Assembly (NCBI RefSeq): GCF_001043055.1
Contig: NZ_JYLF01000011.1
Coordinates: 83,288-147,287, forward strand
DNA from: Pseudomonas weihenstephanensis
Lineage (GTDB): Bacteria > Pseudomonadota > Gammaproteobacteria > Pseudomonadales > Pseudomonadaceae
Direction: 5' to 3'
DNA length: 64,000 nucleotides
Positions within the stretch are counted from its first letter, which is position 1. Each line of letters opens with the position of its first letter. The notes beneath the pieces were generated by a model. That model worked only from the letters and a program-made list of their open reading frames with translations. It made no database searches and was not told the DNA's origin. Positions 42,670-51,532 of the stretch are shown piece after piece. A program made the position numbers and the translations under genes.

Positions 42670-43761
42670 TTACAGCTGACCCAGCACAGGCGTACTGACA
42701 CGCACCTCGGCATTCTGACCGCGATGACGCAGCAAGTGATCCATCAGCACGATGGCCATCATCGCTTCGGCAATCGGCGTGGCACGAATGCCAACACAAG
42801 GGTCGTGACGACCTTTGGTGATGACATCAACCGGGTTGCCGTGCACATCAATCGAACGCCCCGGTGTGGTAATGCTCGACGTTGGCTTGAGGGCCAGGTG
42901 CGCAACGATGGGCTGACCCGAGGAAATACCGCCCAAAATGCCACCCGCGTTATTGCTCAGGAAACCTTCTGGCGTCATCTCGTCGCGATGTTCGGTGCCG
43001 CGCTGGGCGACGCTGGCAAAACCGGCGCCGATCTCAATGCCTTTCACCGCGTTGATGCTCATCAGTGCGTGCGCCAGCTCGGCATCCAGACGGTCGAAAA
43101 TCGGCTCGCCCAGGCCCGGAATCACGCCTTCTGCCACCACGGTGATTTTGGCCCCGACCGAGTCCTGATCACGGCGCAATTGGTCCATGTAGGCTTCGAG
43201 TTCCGGCACTTTGTCAGGGTCAGGGCTGAAAAACGCATTGTGCTCAACCGAGTCCCAGGTTTTGAAAGGGATTTCAATCGGGCCCAACTGGCTCATGTAG
43301 CCACGAATCACAATGCCCTGCGTCGCTAGGTACTTTTTGGCGATAGCGCCGGCCGCCACGCGCATGGCGGTTTCGCGTGCCGAACTGCGACCGCCGCCAC
43401 GGTAGTCGCGTTCGCCATATTTGTGGTGGTAGGTGTAGTCGGCATGCGCCGGACGAAACACGTCTTTGATGGCGGAGTAGTCCTTGGACTTCTGATCGGT
43501 GTTACGAATCAGCAGGCCAATGGCGCAACCGGTGGTTCGCCCCTCGAATACGCCAGAGAGGATTTCGACTTCGTCGGCTTCCTGGCGCTGCGTGGTGTGG
43601 CGGCTGGTGCCCGGTTTGCGGCGGTCCAGATCGAACTGCAAATCGTCAACAGACAGCTCAAGCCCGGGCGGGCAGCCATCAACAATGGCGACCAACGCCG
43701 GGCCATGGCTTTCGCCAGCGGTGGTGACAGTGAACAGCTTGCCGTAGGTATTGCCGGACAT
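42670..43761 (-). CDS. aroC: Chorismate synthase
   Basis: A 363-residue FMN-dependent enzyme converting EPSP to chorismate, the last common step of aromatic biosynthesis. Signatures: TVTTAGESHGPALVAIVDGC, GGGRSSARETAMRVAAGAIA and RHDPCVGIRATPIAEAM. Full length for the family. The MFS gene start lies within about 35 bases of its stop. Confidence 0.97.
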   Translation of the reverse strand: MSGNTYGKLFTVTTAGESHGPALVAIVDGCPPGLELSVDDLQFDLDRRKPGTSRHTTQRQEADEVEILSGVFEGRTTGCAIGLLIRNTDQKSKDYSAIKDVFRPAHADYTYHHKYGERDYRGGGRSSARETAMRVAAGAIAKKYLATQGIVIRGYMSQLGPIEIPFKTWDSVEHNAFFSPDPDKVPELEAYMDQLRRDQDSVGAKITVVAEGVIPGLGEPIFDRLDAELAHALMSINAVKGIEIGAGFASVAQRGTEHRDEMTPEGFLSNNAGGILGGISSGQPIVAHLALKPTSSITTPGRSIDVHGNPVDVITKGRHDPCVGIRATPIAEAMMAIVLMDHLLRHRGQNAEVRVSTPVLGQL

Positions 43762-43903
43762 GCAGGGCGCTCCATGAAAAACAGCCGATAGAACTCAGCC
43801 TGGATAACTAAGCGCGCCAGTATACGCAGGCTGTCCAAGTAGTTCATCCTCGAACCTTATTCATCCGGGTTTGTCCAACCGGCACTCAGTCAAAGATGGC
43901 GAA

Positions 43904-44869
43904 ATGATGCTCAGGATTCTGCTCGTGGCAATAACCTTTTTCAGTGCCGTGGCCCACGCCGCGGCACCCAATGTGCTGCTGCGCCCTATCGAACTGAACA
44001 CCGCGAGTGGCACGCTGTATGGCTCACTGGTGTTACCCAAAAGCGACAAGCCCGTGCCGGTGGTGCTGATCATTGCAGGCTCCGGGCCTACGGATCGCGA
44101 CGGCAATAACACGCAAGCCGGGCGCAACGACGGCTTGAAGAAACTGGCCTGGCGGCTCGCGCAAAGCAACATTGCCAGCGTGCGCTTCGACAAACGCGGC
44201 ATCGCCCAAAGCCTGCCAGCGGCGCCGGACGAACGCACGCTTACACTCGACCAATACGTGACCGATGCCGTGGCCTGGGGCCAAAAGCTCAAGGCTGACC
44301 CACGTTTTGGCGATGTGTATGTGCTGGGGCACAGCGAAGGCGCGCTCATTGCCAGCCTGGCCGCACCGCGCATGGACGCAACCGGGGTTATTTCCATTGC
44401 CGGTACAGCGCGGCCCGTCGGCCAAGTACTGCGCGAACAATTGCAGCGTAACCATCTGCCCCCTTCCCTGCTGCAACGCAGTTTTGAACTGATTCACACA
44501 TTGGAAGCCGCACGCACGGACGACAACGTGCCGCAAGCCCTGCAAGTGATCTTCAGGCCCAGCGTGCAGCCCTACCTGATCAGTCTGTTGCGCTACGACC
44601 CGGCCAAGGCCTTCGCTGCACTGACAATGCCCGCACTGATCATTCAGGGCACCCACGACATTCAGGTGGACGTCAACGATGCCCGCTCACTCAAAGCCGC
44701 CAAGCCGAATGCCGATTTGACCTTGATCGATGGCATGAACCATGTGATGCGCATCGTACCGATGGACATGAAGCGCCAAATCCAGTCTTACAACGACCCG
44801 AACCAGCGCTTATCCAGCGAACTGGGTGACGCCATTGTGCGTTTCATCACTAAAGTGAGCACACGCTGA
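43904..44869 (+). CDS. Exported alpha/beta hydrolase
   Basis: A 321-residue alpha/beta hydrolase. N-terminal signal peptide MMLRILLVAITFFSAVAHAA. Catalytic pattern: oxyanion region VVLIIAGSGPTDRDGN, nucleophile Ser in YVLGHSEGALIASL, Asp in LIIQGTHDIQVDVND and His in IDGMNHVMRI. Probable periplasmic esterase or peptidase; substrate unknown. Start chosen at the first Met of the leader; a TTG at 43871 would add 11 polar residues before the leader. Confidence 0.85.
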   Translation: MMLRILLVAITFFSAVAHAAAPNVLLRPIELNTASGTLYGSLVLPKSDKPVPVVLIIAGSGPTDRDGNNTQAGRNDGLKKLAWRLAQSNIASVRFDKRGIAQSLPAAPDERTLTLDQYVTDAVAWGQKLKADPRFGDVYVLGHSEGALIASLAAPRMDATGVISIAGTARPVGQVLREQLQRNHLPPSLLQRSFELIHTLEAARTDDNVPQALQVIFRPSVQPYLISLLRYDPAKAFAALTMPALIIQGTHDIQVDVNDARSLKAAKPNADLTLIDGMNHVMRIVPMDMKRQIQSYNDPNQRLSSELGDAIVRFITKVSTR

Positions 44870-44966
44870 GCCGTTAGCCCTCCAGTCCTGCGCATAACGG
44901 CCGATAAGGCTATGTCGGCAGCCTTTGTTTTGCCGACATACCGGGCTTGCACAGGATTCCGCCGTT

Positions 44967-45758
44967 ATGAGCGACACCCCATCACATTCCGCCGAAGCTC
45001 AAGAGCCGGCGACCCCCGAAGCGCCGCCGCTGCCTTGGGCTGACGTGCAACCCGAGCATTTCAAAATGCTGCGGCTCGCGCCTTTGCAAACCGACCGCAA
45101 CACCGGCGGTCGGCCGCTGCGTTTTGTGCAGTTCGGTTATGCCGAGCGCAACAACAAAGACCTCAGCCTGTTGCGCATGAACATCTTGTTGCCCGGTCAG
45201 CGGGTGCGCAAAGAGCAAAACCAGCTCGACATTTGGGTCGACCACGAAACCCGGCGCGTGAGTATCAGCCCTGAAAGCGGCTTGCAGGTGGAACCGTGGA
45301 ATCGCGGCATCGGTCGCTTCCTGATGGCCCAGGCCATTTTATGGGCGCAGAAAAAATGGTCGACATACCGTGTCGACGGCATGGCACTGGCCAGCAAAGA
45401 TGCCTTGAACGAAGACACCCGCCTGCGTCGCGACCATTTCTTGCGTATGCATGGCTTTGATGTGGTGTACGCCGACGCTCAGCATCTCAAAGCCAGCCTC
45501 GAAGACGTGCAAGTGGGTGAGCTGCTGAACAACTGGAACACCGAAAAAGTCCAGTTTGTGGAGATTCTTGAGGCCGCGCAAATGCTGCAACAGGCTGAAC
45601 AGACCTTGCAGGAGCAGGAAGTCAAACTGCGCGAGAAAGAAGAAAAGGTCACTAAATACAAGCGCGAAGACACGGGGCTGCGTTTCACCATCACCTGCCT
45701 GGTGGCCTTTGCGGTGTTTCAGGCGGGGCTGCTGATCTGGATCGCCACACACCGGTAA
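44967..45758 (+). CDS. Uncharacterised tail-anchored coiled-coil protein
   Basis: A 263-residue protein. Residues 1-30 are Pro/Glu-rich, 30-200 form a globular domain with a GNAT-like patch (GIGRFLMAQAILWAQKKWST; DHFLRMHGFDVVYAD), about 205-240 a coiled coil (MLQQAEQTLQEQEVKLREKE), and the end a single membrane helix (FTITCLVAFAVFQAGLLIWI). The acetyltransferase resemblance is weak and no function is assigned. It may be anchored in the inner membrane with its bulk in the cytoplasm. Confidence 0.75.
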   Translation: MSDTPSHSAEAQEPATPEAPPLPWADVQPEHFKMLRLAPLQTDRNTGGRPLRFVQFGYAERNNKDLSLLRMNILLPGQRVRKEQNQLDIWVDHETRRVSISPESGLQVEPWNRGIGRFLMAQAILWAQKKWSTYRVDGMALASKDALNEDTRLRRDHFLRMHGFDVVYADAQHLKASLEDVQVGELLNNWNTEKVQFVEILEAAQMLQQAEQTLQEQEVKLREKEEKVTKYKREDTGLRFTITCLVAFAVFQAGLLIWIATHR

Positions 45759-45930
45759 TGCCCACTGAAATCGGGCAGTCACGCGTAGTCGCTACTGGGT
45801 AGCACGAAGCTGCGAGCGGGCGTAAAGCCGTTCACGGCAGTGTGAAGACACACTGGGTGATTGCCTTTACGACCGCTTTGCCGTCGATCGCAGCCTCGTG
45901 CCACTCGTCAACGGCTACATCGCCTTGCCC

Positions 45931-46839
45931 TTACACCCGTGACGCAAACAACGCTTGATGATTGCGGCACTGCTCAGCGGTGAGCATGAACACTCCATGA
46001 CCGCCGCGCTCAAAATCTAGCCACGCAAAATCGACTTCCGGGTACAGCGCTTCCACATGCACCTGGCTGTTGCCCACTTCGACAATCAACAAGCCCTTCT
46101 CGGTCAAATGCTCACCCGCCTCGGCCAGCATGCGACGCACCAGATTCAGCCCATCATCGCCACAGGCCAGGCCCAGCTCTGGCTCGTGCTGATACTCAGC
46201 CGGCATGTCAGCAAAATCTTCGGCATCCACATACGGCGGATTGGACACGATCAAATCAAAACGCTGGCCCGGCAACCCGTCGAAACCGTCGCCCTGCACC
46301 GTGTACACACGCTCATCCACGCCATGACGCTCAATGTTTTGATTGGCCACCTCAAGCGCTTCGTACGACAGATCCGCCAGCACCACCTCAGCGTTCTGAA
46401 ACTCATAGGCGCAGGCAATACCGATGCAACCCGAGCCGGTGCACAAGTCAAGAATGCGTGCAGGCTCAGCCGCCAACCAAGGTTCAAAGCGTTTCTCGAT
46501 GAGTTCGCCAATGGGCGAGCGCGGGATCAGCACGCGCTCGTCAACGATGAACGACATGCCGCAGAACCACGCCTCACCCAGCAAATAGGCGGTTGGCACA
46601 CGCTCTTCAATACGACGCTTGAGCAAATACTGAAGGTTTACCAGCTCATCATCTTCAAGACGGCAATCCAGATAGCTGTCAGCAATTTCCCACGGCAGGT
46701 TCAACGCGCCCAGCACCAATTGGCGGGCCTCGTCCCACGCATTGTCGGTGCCATGACCGAAGAACAGCTCTTCCCCATGAAAGTGGCTGACGGCCCAACG
46801 AATATGGTCGCGCAGAGTGCGCAGACGGGAAGTGATCAA
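45931..46839 (-). CDS. prmB: Ribosomal protein L3 glutamine methyltransferase
   Basis: A 302-residue N5-glutamine methyltransferase (PrmB/HemK family). SAM-binding RILDLCTGSGCIGIACAYEF and the catalytic NPPY motif in DLIVSNPPYVDAEDF are clear. Methylates ribosomal protein L3. In E. coli prmB neighbours smrB; here smrB is 1.4 kb away and divergent, with two small genes in between. Confidence 0.95.
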   Translation of the reverse strand: MITSRLRTLRDHIRWAVSHFHGEELFFGHGTDNAWDEARQLVLGALNLPWEIADSYLDCRLEDDELVNLQYLLKRRIEERVPTAYLLGEAWFCGMSFIVDERVLIPRSPIGELIEKRFEPWLAAEPARILDLCTGSGCIGIACAYEFQNAEVVLADLSYEALEVANQNIERHGVDERVYTVQGDGFDGLPGQRFDLIVSNPPYVDAEDFADMPAEYQHEPELGLACGDDGLNLVRRMLAEAGEHLTEKGLLIVEVGNSQVHVEALYPEVDFAWLDFERGGHGVFMLTAEQCRNHQALFASRV

Positions 46840-47100
46840 CGGTCTTACTCCTCAAAATCGACCGACGATTCTAACAGCCAAAACCCGACCCGGCCAAAGT
46901 TGTGCCCGGCGGTCACGCCAAACGCCTCCCTTCACACGCCAAACGGAGCAAAATCGTTCTGTTTTATACATTTTTGAACCGCCAATTCAATGCTTGACTT
47001 GGCTACAGCCCAACAACCACGGCGTTTACAAGAATGGGCATTCACATAAACGCCCGGCCAGTGGAGAATGTCGCAAAAGCCCCACTCAAAGGAGCCCCGA

Positions 47101-47691
47101 ATGTCAGCTTTAAAAACGATGTTTCAACTGACTGGACGCGGTTATGCCGCAGCCACTCTGAGCAACGCCAGCCTGTTGATCATCGATGCGCAAAACGAGT
47201 ACCTGAGCGGCCCTCTGGCCCTGTCGGGCATGGACGCCGCCACCGCCAACATCGCCCTTCTGCTTGAGGCCGCCCGCAAGGCCAACCGCCCGGTGGTGCA
47301 CATCCGTCATCTGGGCACGGTGGGCGGCATGTTCGACCCCCAAGGCGAACGCGGCGAATTCATCAAGGGCCTCGAACCCCAAGGTGATGAGGTGATCATC
47401 GAAAAACGTATGCCTAACGCGTTTAACGATACAGGCCTGCAAAAAACTCTTGAGCGACTGGGCTCGCTCGACGTCATTGTGTGCGGTTTCATGAGCCACT
47501 CCAGCGTCAGCACCACAGTGCGTGCCGCCAAGGATTACGGGCTTCGCTGCACCCTGGTCGAGGACGCCTGCGCCACCCGCGACCTGCCTACCCGAGATGG
47601 CATCATCCCGGCTGCCGAGGTGCAACGCACCGAGATGGCCATCATGAATGACAACTTCGCAACCCTCGCGCTCACTCAAAACCTGATTTGA
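47101..47691 (+). CDS. Isochorismatase-family hydrolase lacking the catalytic Cys
   Basis: A 196-residue protein with the isochorismatase-like fold. D29 (LLIIDAQNEYLSGPL) and K102 (VIIEKRMPNAFND) of the catalytic triad are present, but the Cys position reads GFMSHSSVSTTVRAAKDYG, with Ser135 where cysteine hydrolases have Cys. True isochorismatases also lack Cys, so activity of another kind is possible. Start ATG at 47101 with AAAGGAGCC upstream. Substrate unknown. Confidence 0.83.
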   Translation: MSALKTMFQLTGRGYAAATLSNASLLIIDAQNEYLSGPLALSGMDAATANIALLLEAARKANRPVVHIRHLGTVGGMFDPQGERGEFIKGLEPQGDEVIIEKRMPNAFNDTGLQKTLERLGSLDVIVCGFMSHSSVSTTVRAAKDYGLRCTLVEDACATRDLPTRDGIIPAAEVQRTEMAIMNDNFATLALTQNLI

Positions 47692-47839
47692 TCTGACGCC
47701 CTGCTGATAGGCGGCGCCTGCTAACCGCCTATCTGTAATACCCATTTCCTACATATCAAACACCTATTTGCGACTCCACTCCGGAACAAGATGCGAGTCT
47801 TCCTGTCGAAGGCCCGATACTCTTTAAGGAAAGATCGGA

Positions 47840-48160
47840 ATGAAGATCTCCGATGGTTTTGATGCGCGTCGGTTACGTCCCAAAGGCCCCAGCCATTGGC
47901 GCTCACGCTTTGTCTTGACGTTAGCGGCGCTGATCACGCTCTGTGGCTTGCTGATGGCACTGGCCGGTGTGGCGAGTGTGCTGGGCGGCCCTGCGGCCTT
48001 GAGTGAACTCAACACCAACCCGGCAGGGGCTTCAGTGGTGCTGGGTATTGGCCTGCTAATCACTTGGCTGGGGATCTGGATGTGGCGCCGCCGTCGCCGT
48101 TACATGCGCCAGCCGCTGGGGCTGAACATGTCTGCACATTTAATGAAAAAGCACGATTAA
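47840..48160 (+). CDS. Small two-helix membrane protein
   Basis: A 106-residue protein with two membrane helices (FVLTLAALITLCGLLMALAG; ASVVLGIGLLITWLGIWMW) and basic ends (RRRRRYMRQPLG). AAGGAAAG precedes the ATG by 8 bases. Family unknown; likely inner-membrane, and it may share a transcript with smrB 63 bases on. Confidence 0.72.
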   Translation: MKISDGFDARRLRPKGPSHWRSRFVLTLAALITLCGLLMALAGVASVLGGPAALSELNTNPAGASVVLGIGLLITWLGIWMWRRRRRYMRQPLGLNMSAHLMKKHD

Positions 48161-48223
48161 GGCACATCCGCCGCACGCGGGTCGCCGACTTGGGTAAACT
48201 GGCGCCCCTTCGCGGAGGCTGAC

Positions 48224-48781
48224 ATGCAAGACGACGATTTTTCCCTGTTCAAAAACGAAATCCGCGGCGTGAAGCCGATCAAACATGATCGGGCTGATAC
48301 CGGCAAACCCAAAGCTGACCGTGCACAACTGGCCAAACTGCGGCAAAACGCGATTGTGCGTAGCAATGAGACGATCATTGACGGCTTGTCAGACCAGTTT
48401 GTGATTGATGTGGGACCCGAAGATCAACTGAGCTGGTCGCTCGATGGCGTGCAAGAAAGCCAGATGCGCAAGCTCAAACTGGGGCAGATCAGCTTTGAAG
48501 GCAGCCTTGACCTGCACGGCATGACCGTCGAAAAGGCTCGCGAAACCTTGTGGGAGTTTTTGAGCGAAGCCACCCGGCTCGAAGTACGCTGCGTACGCGT
48601 GACCCACGGCAAGGCGGTGCGCCTGGATGGCAAACGGCCGATGATCAAAAGCCACGTCAACACCTGGCTGCGTCAGCACTCACAAGTACTGGGGTTCTGC
48701 TCGTGCCAAGCCAAACACGGCGGTGCAGGCGCGGTGTACGTGATGCTCAAACGCACCATGATGGAGGGTCGCGACGAGTAA
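48224..48781 (+). CDS. smrB: Smr-domain protein SmrB
   Basis: A 185-residue protein with an N-terminal basic extension and a C-terminal Smr domain: EGSLDLHGMTVEKARETLWE (DLHG motif) and RVTHGKAVRLDGKRPMIKS (HGK motif), then AKHGGAGAVYVML. The E. coli orthologue SmrB cleaves mRNA at collided ribosomes. Location near prmB supports SmrB rather than SmrA. CGCGGAGG stands before the ATG. Confidence 0.88.
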   Translation: MQDDDFSLFKNEIRGVKPIKHDRADTGKPKADRAQLAKLRQNAIVRSNETIIDGLSDQFVIDVGPEDQLSWSLDGVQESQMRKLKLGQISFEGSLDLHGMTVEKARETLWEFLSEATRLEVRCVRVTHGKAVRLDGKRPMIKSHVNTWLRQHSQVLGFCSCQAKHGGAGAVYVMLKRTMMEGRDE

Positions 48782-48803
48782 ACGTCGCGACAAGGGCGCA
48801 GAC

Positions 48804-49958
48804 TCAGGCGCCCAACTCTTCTTTTCTCTTTTCAGACCAGGCGTGATCACACTCCGCACATTCATAGTCATAGCGATTGATCACAAAGGTTGTGCTTATA
48901 AAGCGCGTATTGGTGCCGCGTGAATTTTTTTCGTGCACTTTGATACGTCCCTTGAAGCGATCCATCTCCTTGTGCCCCGTGCAGTCAAAATTCAGCGATT
49001 TGCACGATGGGCAACGATGACGGATGAAACGGTGCCATATAAAACCGCCCAAAATGGCCGCCAATAACAGCCCTATCCAAAGCAACCACTGCCCGCGGGC
49101 CTGACTTTCTTGACGAAGTTGCGTTTGCTGGCGCTGCTCTTGTAAAGCGACGGCCTGCGCCTGCTCGCGCGCAAGCGTGGCTTGCTGCTCGGCCTGGGCT
49201 TGCAGTTGCTGAGCCTGGCGCCTGGCGCGTTGCTCGCCATTGGCCTGTGCAATCCAGTATTTGAAGCGCGGGATGCCGTCAATGACCTTTTGCATGGCCT
49301 CAGTGCGCAAACGGTAGGTCGAGTCCTGAGTGGGATCATTTTGCAAATTACGCTGCACGTACCAGTTACGCGCTTCTTGCAGTTCGGCGATTTTTTGCTG
49401 CTCAAGCCGATACTTCAAATACTCAAAGTCGGCGTCATCCCACTGCAACACCGGCTTGCCAAACAGCTTGGCCTGAGGATCACTCCAGGCTGACTCGCTC
49501 AATAGCCCCTGCACGTTATAAAAATACTTGGGATCAAACAGAATCGGGATCGGGTTATCGGCCGCCATCGCTGGAGCTGTCGGCGCAATGACCGGGGCCG
49601 CGACGGGAGCGGCAACTGGAGCGGCCGCAGGCACGCTTGAACTCACCCCGTTCAAAGCATCCAGTTGTTGCTGATAGGCTGCGGTCAAACACACCACATT
49701 CGCCGAACACTGTTCACGCGGGCCTCTGAGCCACGCCAGTTGCCGACTCCTGACCTGAGGGTTCTGCGCAAGCGCCTGGCGATAAGTGCGCGACAACTGC
49801 TCATCCAGTGCCGACAACGTCGGATTGCCACAAATGGCATATTCGACCTGGGTGCTGGCCTTGGTGCAATCAAAACTGGCGGCGTTGCTGTGCGCCATGC
49901 CCACGCTGAAAATCAGCCCCGTCAACATCAGTGACGACCTGTGCAGTAATGCGTCCAT
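48804..49958 (-). CDS. Membrane protein with LprI-like N-terminus and zinc ribbon
   Basis: A 384-residue multi-domain protein. After a signal peptide (LMLTGLIFSVGMAHSNA), residues about 28-105 form an LprI/DUF1311-type domain (FDCTKASTQVEYAICGNPTL; SRTYRQALAQNPQVRSRQLA). A Pro/Ala linker, a Gln-rich coiled coil (QQLQAQAEQQATLAREQAQA), one membrane helix (WLLWIGLLLAAILGGFIWH) and a C-terminal zinc ribbon (CPSCKSLNFDC ... YECAECDHAW) follow. Periplasmic LprI-like and cytoplasmic zinc ribbon suggest an envelope sensor, but nothing is proven. Confidence 0.78.
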   Translation of the reverse strand: MDALLHRSSLMLTGLIFSVGMAHSNAASFDCTKASTQVEYAICGNPTLSALDEQLSRTYRQALAQNPQVRSRQLAWLRGPREQCSANVVCLTAAYQQQLDALNGVSSSVPAAAPVAAPVAAPVIAPTAPAMAADNPIPILFDPKYFYNVQGLLSESAWSDPQAKLFGKPVLQWDDADFEYLKYRLEQQKIAELQEARNWYVQRNLQNDPTQDSTYRLRTEAMQKVIDGIPRFKYWIAQANGEQRARRQAQQLQAQAEQQATLAREQAQAVALQEQRQQTQLRQESQARGQWLLWIGLLLAAILGGFIWHRFIRHRCPSCKSLNFDCTGHKEMDRFKGRIKVHEKNSRGTNTRFISTTFVINRYDYECAECDHAWSEKRKEELGA

Positions 49959-50216
49959 GTCAGCAGTGCATCCTTAATCAAAAATTGGACTTGCCCGATT
50001 TGGCATCATTTAGCCATTAGGCGGGCATGCTATCGATTTTGCAGTGGGCAAACCAGATGCTCCGTTGCGAATACGCACTGCGCGTACACCCATCGCTCGA
50101 CCTACGCGACTATGTGCGCCAAATGAAGTGCACCCCAAGTACCTGATCACCCTTCGCGGCACACACTTGCCGATGGGCGCCACCCAGGTACAGTCCACTC
50201 GATAACGGGATTGACC

Positions 50217-50644
50217 TTAGTGAGCATGGCTGCGCACGGTATAGGTGATTACGCCCATATCGACAGATCATCCCCTTCCATTACATGAAGATCCGGGTAA
50301 CGGGGGTTCTCAGACGGGAGAATGACGCTCTTTCCCCGGACGCACAGACGCTTGCAGATGGGATCATTATTGAGCAAGGCCACCACGACTTGACCGTTGA
50401 GAGGTTCAACACCGCGGTCAACCACTGCCAAATCGCCGGGATAGATGCCTGCACCTTGCATGCTGTCGCCATCGATCGTGACCCGGTATACCTGCGGCGC
50501 GCGAATATTCAGCAACTGATCCATGGAGATCTCCTTCTCAATATGGTCCGCTGCCGGAGAGGGAAAACCAGCCGGAACCTTAAACGTGCAAAGCGGCAGG
50601 CGAATGCCACCTTCAGAGATTGGACCCAGGGATGTAAAGCTCAT
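50217..50644 (-). pseudogene. umuD: UmuD-like SOS mutagenesis protein, frameshifted near the C-terminus
   Basis: The frame from 50644 encodes a UmuD-type S24 peptidase: self-cleavage site VPAGFPSPAADHIEKE (A25-G26), catalytic S61 in IDGDSMQGAGIYPGD and K98 in NNDPICKRLCV. It stops at 50249 with DLSIWA, but adding one base at the C-run 50254-50256 gives SIWGVITYTVRSHAH and a stop at 50217-50219, the normal UmuD C-terminus. So one base is missing. The normal partner umuC is absent downstream: 49959-50216 shows no UmuC start. A perfect-looking LexA box precedes the gene. Confidence 0.85.
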
Positions 50645-50663
50645 GACGCGCGCCTTTAGCTAG

Positions 50664-50679
50664 CTGTATGTATATACAG
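50664..50679. promoter_or_regulatory. LexA (SOS) box upstream of umuD
   Basis: CTGTATGTATATACAG matches CTGT-N8-ACAG with an AT-alternating centre, 20 bases upstream of the umuD start codon. This is essentially the LexA consensus, so the locus is or was under SOS control. Confidence 0.92.
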
Positions 50680-50744
50680 ATGACGGTGTAGGACGATGCC
50701 GGTCAATTTGTACGTAGGATATTTCGACAGATGGATCGCGCCCG

Positions 50745-50987
50745 CTATAGCTTAGGCACGCGGTTGACCGCTTCAGCTAAAGCCAGCAACACGTCTGAAA
50801 CGTGGTTTACAGCCTGGTCCAATTCGTCGAAGGCTTGGTGAATGGTTTGATGCTCATCCACAGTCTGCCCTCCCCTCAAAGAATGACGCCCCAGACTTTC
50901 GTCCTGCTCCAGCACCTGAATGCTCTCGCGCAGTTGTTCGACCTGTCGGGCAATGACTGCAAAGTGATCCTGCTTGGAACTTCCCAT
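50745..50987 (-). CDS. Small coiled-coil protein of unknown function
   Basis: An 80-residue acidic helical protein with heptad-like repeats (VIARQVEQLRESIQVLEQDE; AFDELDQAVNHVSDVLLALA). GAGGTGG lies about 7 bases before the ATG at 50987. It is upstream of umuD in the same direction and divergent from yedK; an SOS link is possible by location only. No family recognised. Confidence 0.62.
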   Translation of the reverse strand: MGSSKQDHFAVIARQVEQLRESIQVLEQDESLGRHSLRGGQTVDEHQTIHQAFDELDQAVNHVSDVLLALAEAVNRVPKL

Positions 50988-51005
50988 GACGTGGCCACCT
51001 CACAA

Positions 51006-51021
51006 TAAACAGTACTGTTTA
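51006..51021. promoter_or_regulatory. 16-bp perfect palindrome between divergent genes
   Basis: TAAACAGTACTGTTTA is a perfect palindrome 46 bases upstream of the yedK start and 18 bases upstream of the gene at 50745. It could be an operator. It does not fit CTGT-N8-ACAG, so it is not called as a LexA box. Confidence 0.4.
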
Positions 51022-51067
51022 GAGACTACGCTCTGGCCAGGCGTTCCATTGGCTGAGGGTCAACACC

Positions 51068-51257
51068 ATGTGCGGACGATTCGTTCAATATCAGGGCATT
51101 GCCGGTTATCTGGAAGTACTGGGTTCAGACAGTCCAATCCTGAACGGTTACGATAACCAGCCTATTGCACGCCACAACGTTGCCCCCGGGACCCGGGTAA
51201 ATATCCTCCATGGGGATAACCAAGGTTTGCGGATAGACGCCGTCCACTGGGGCTGGG
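51068..51257 (+). pseudogene. yedK: SRAP-domain protein YedK, truncated at the Rhs array edge
   Basis: The first 63 residues are clearly SRAP/HMCES (MCGRFVQYQGIAGYLEVLGS; ARHNVAPGTRVNILH; DAVHWGW) with the catalytic Cys2. SRAP proteins form a protective crosslink to abasic sites in single-stranded DNA. After W63 (about 51257) the expected continuation (about 150 more residues) is replaced by unrelated sequence running to a stop at 51424 and belonging to an immunity-gene remnant on the other strand. This marks one boundary of the Rhs insertion/recombination region. Confidence 0.88.
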
Positions 51258-51505
51258 ATTCCACATCACTCGCGGCAATCCTAATCCAATCAGACTCATC
51301 TCGTTCCACGCTAACCAAACCTGAACGTTTCAAAGAGGCCACTGTTATTTTCACTTTCCATCCTGGGTTATCAATATTTACAACTTCAATACCAAATGAA
51401 TGCTCCCAAATGCCATTGCATTGAACCTCATACCAGCCTTGTAAAAGCTCAACAAAATTTATATATCCCTGTATTGACTGAATTGACTGAATTGACTGAA
51501 TTGAC
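51258..51505 (-). pseudogene. Imm53-like immunity gene remnant
   Basis: Reading the minus strand from about 51505 gives no ATG, then a repeated SIQSIQ stretch, then FVELLQGWYEVQCNGIWEHS, FGIEVVNIDNPGWKVKITVA and SDWIRIAASDVE before running into yedK. The WYEVQCNGIWEHSFGIEV / NIDNPGW / DWI pattern matches Imm53-type immunity proteins. Start codon and C-terminus are missing, so it is a remnant. It follows the Rhs fragment at 51533, whose toxin tip it presumably once neutralised. Confidence 0.6.
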
Positions 51506-51513
51506 TGAATTGA
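51471..51513. repeat. 9-bp tandem repeat (TTGACTGAA unit)
   Basis: About four and a half copies of a 9-base unit read ATTGACTGA on the plus strand. On the minus strand they encode Ser-Ile-Gln repeats at the start of the Imm53-like remnant. Multiples of three keep the frame, so copy changes alter length without frameshift. Confidence 0.85.
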
Positions 51514-51532
51514 AAATATTATAGATTTTTAT

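Noticed and set aside
45759..45930. Possible REP element or small RNA between the coiled-coil gene and prmB
   Set aside because: No clear palindrome or promoter-terminator pair could be seen.
49959..50216. Possible umuC start downstream of umuD
   Set aside because: None of the frames shows the UmuC N-terminal pattern or any polymerase motif.
51006..51021. Second LexA box upstream of yedK
   Set aside because: The palindrome TAAACAGTACTGTTTA lacks the CTGT-N8-ACAG spacing; kept only as a possible operator.
51471..51513. Possible iteron or CRISPR remnant
   Set aside because: 9-bp units in direct contact, in frame within an immunity-gene remnant; no spacers and no replication gene nearby.
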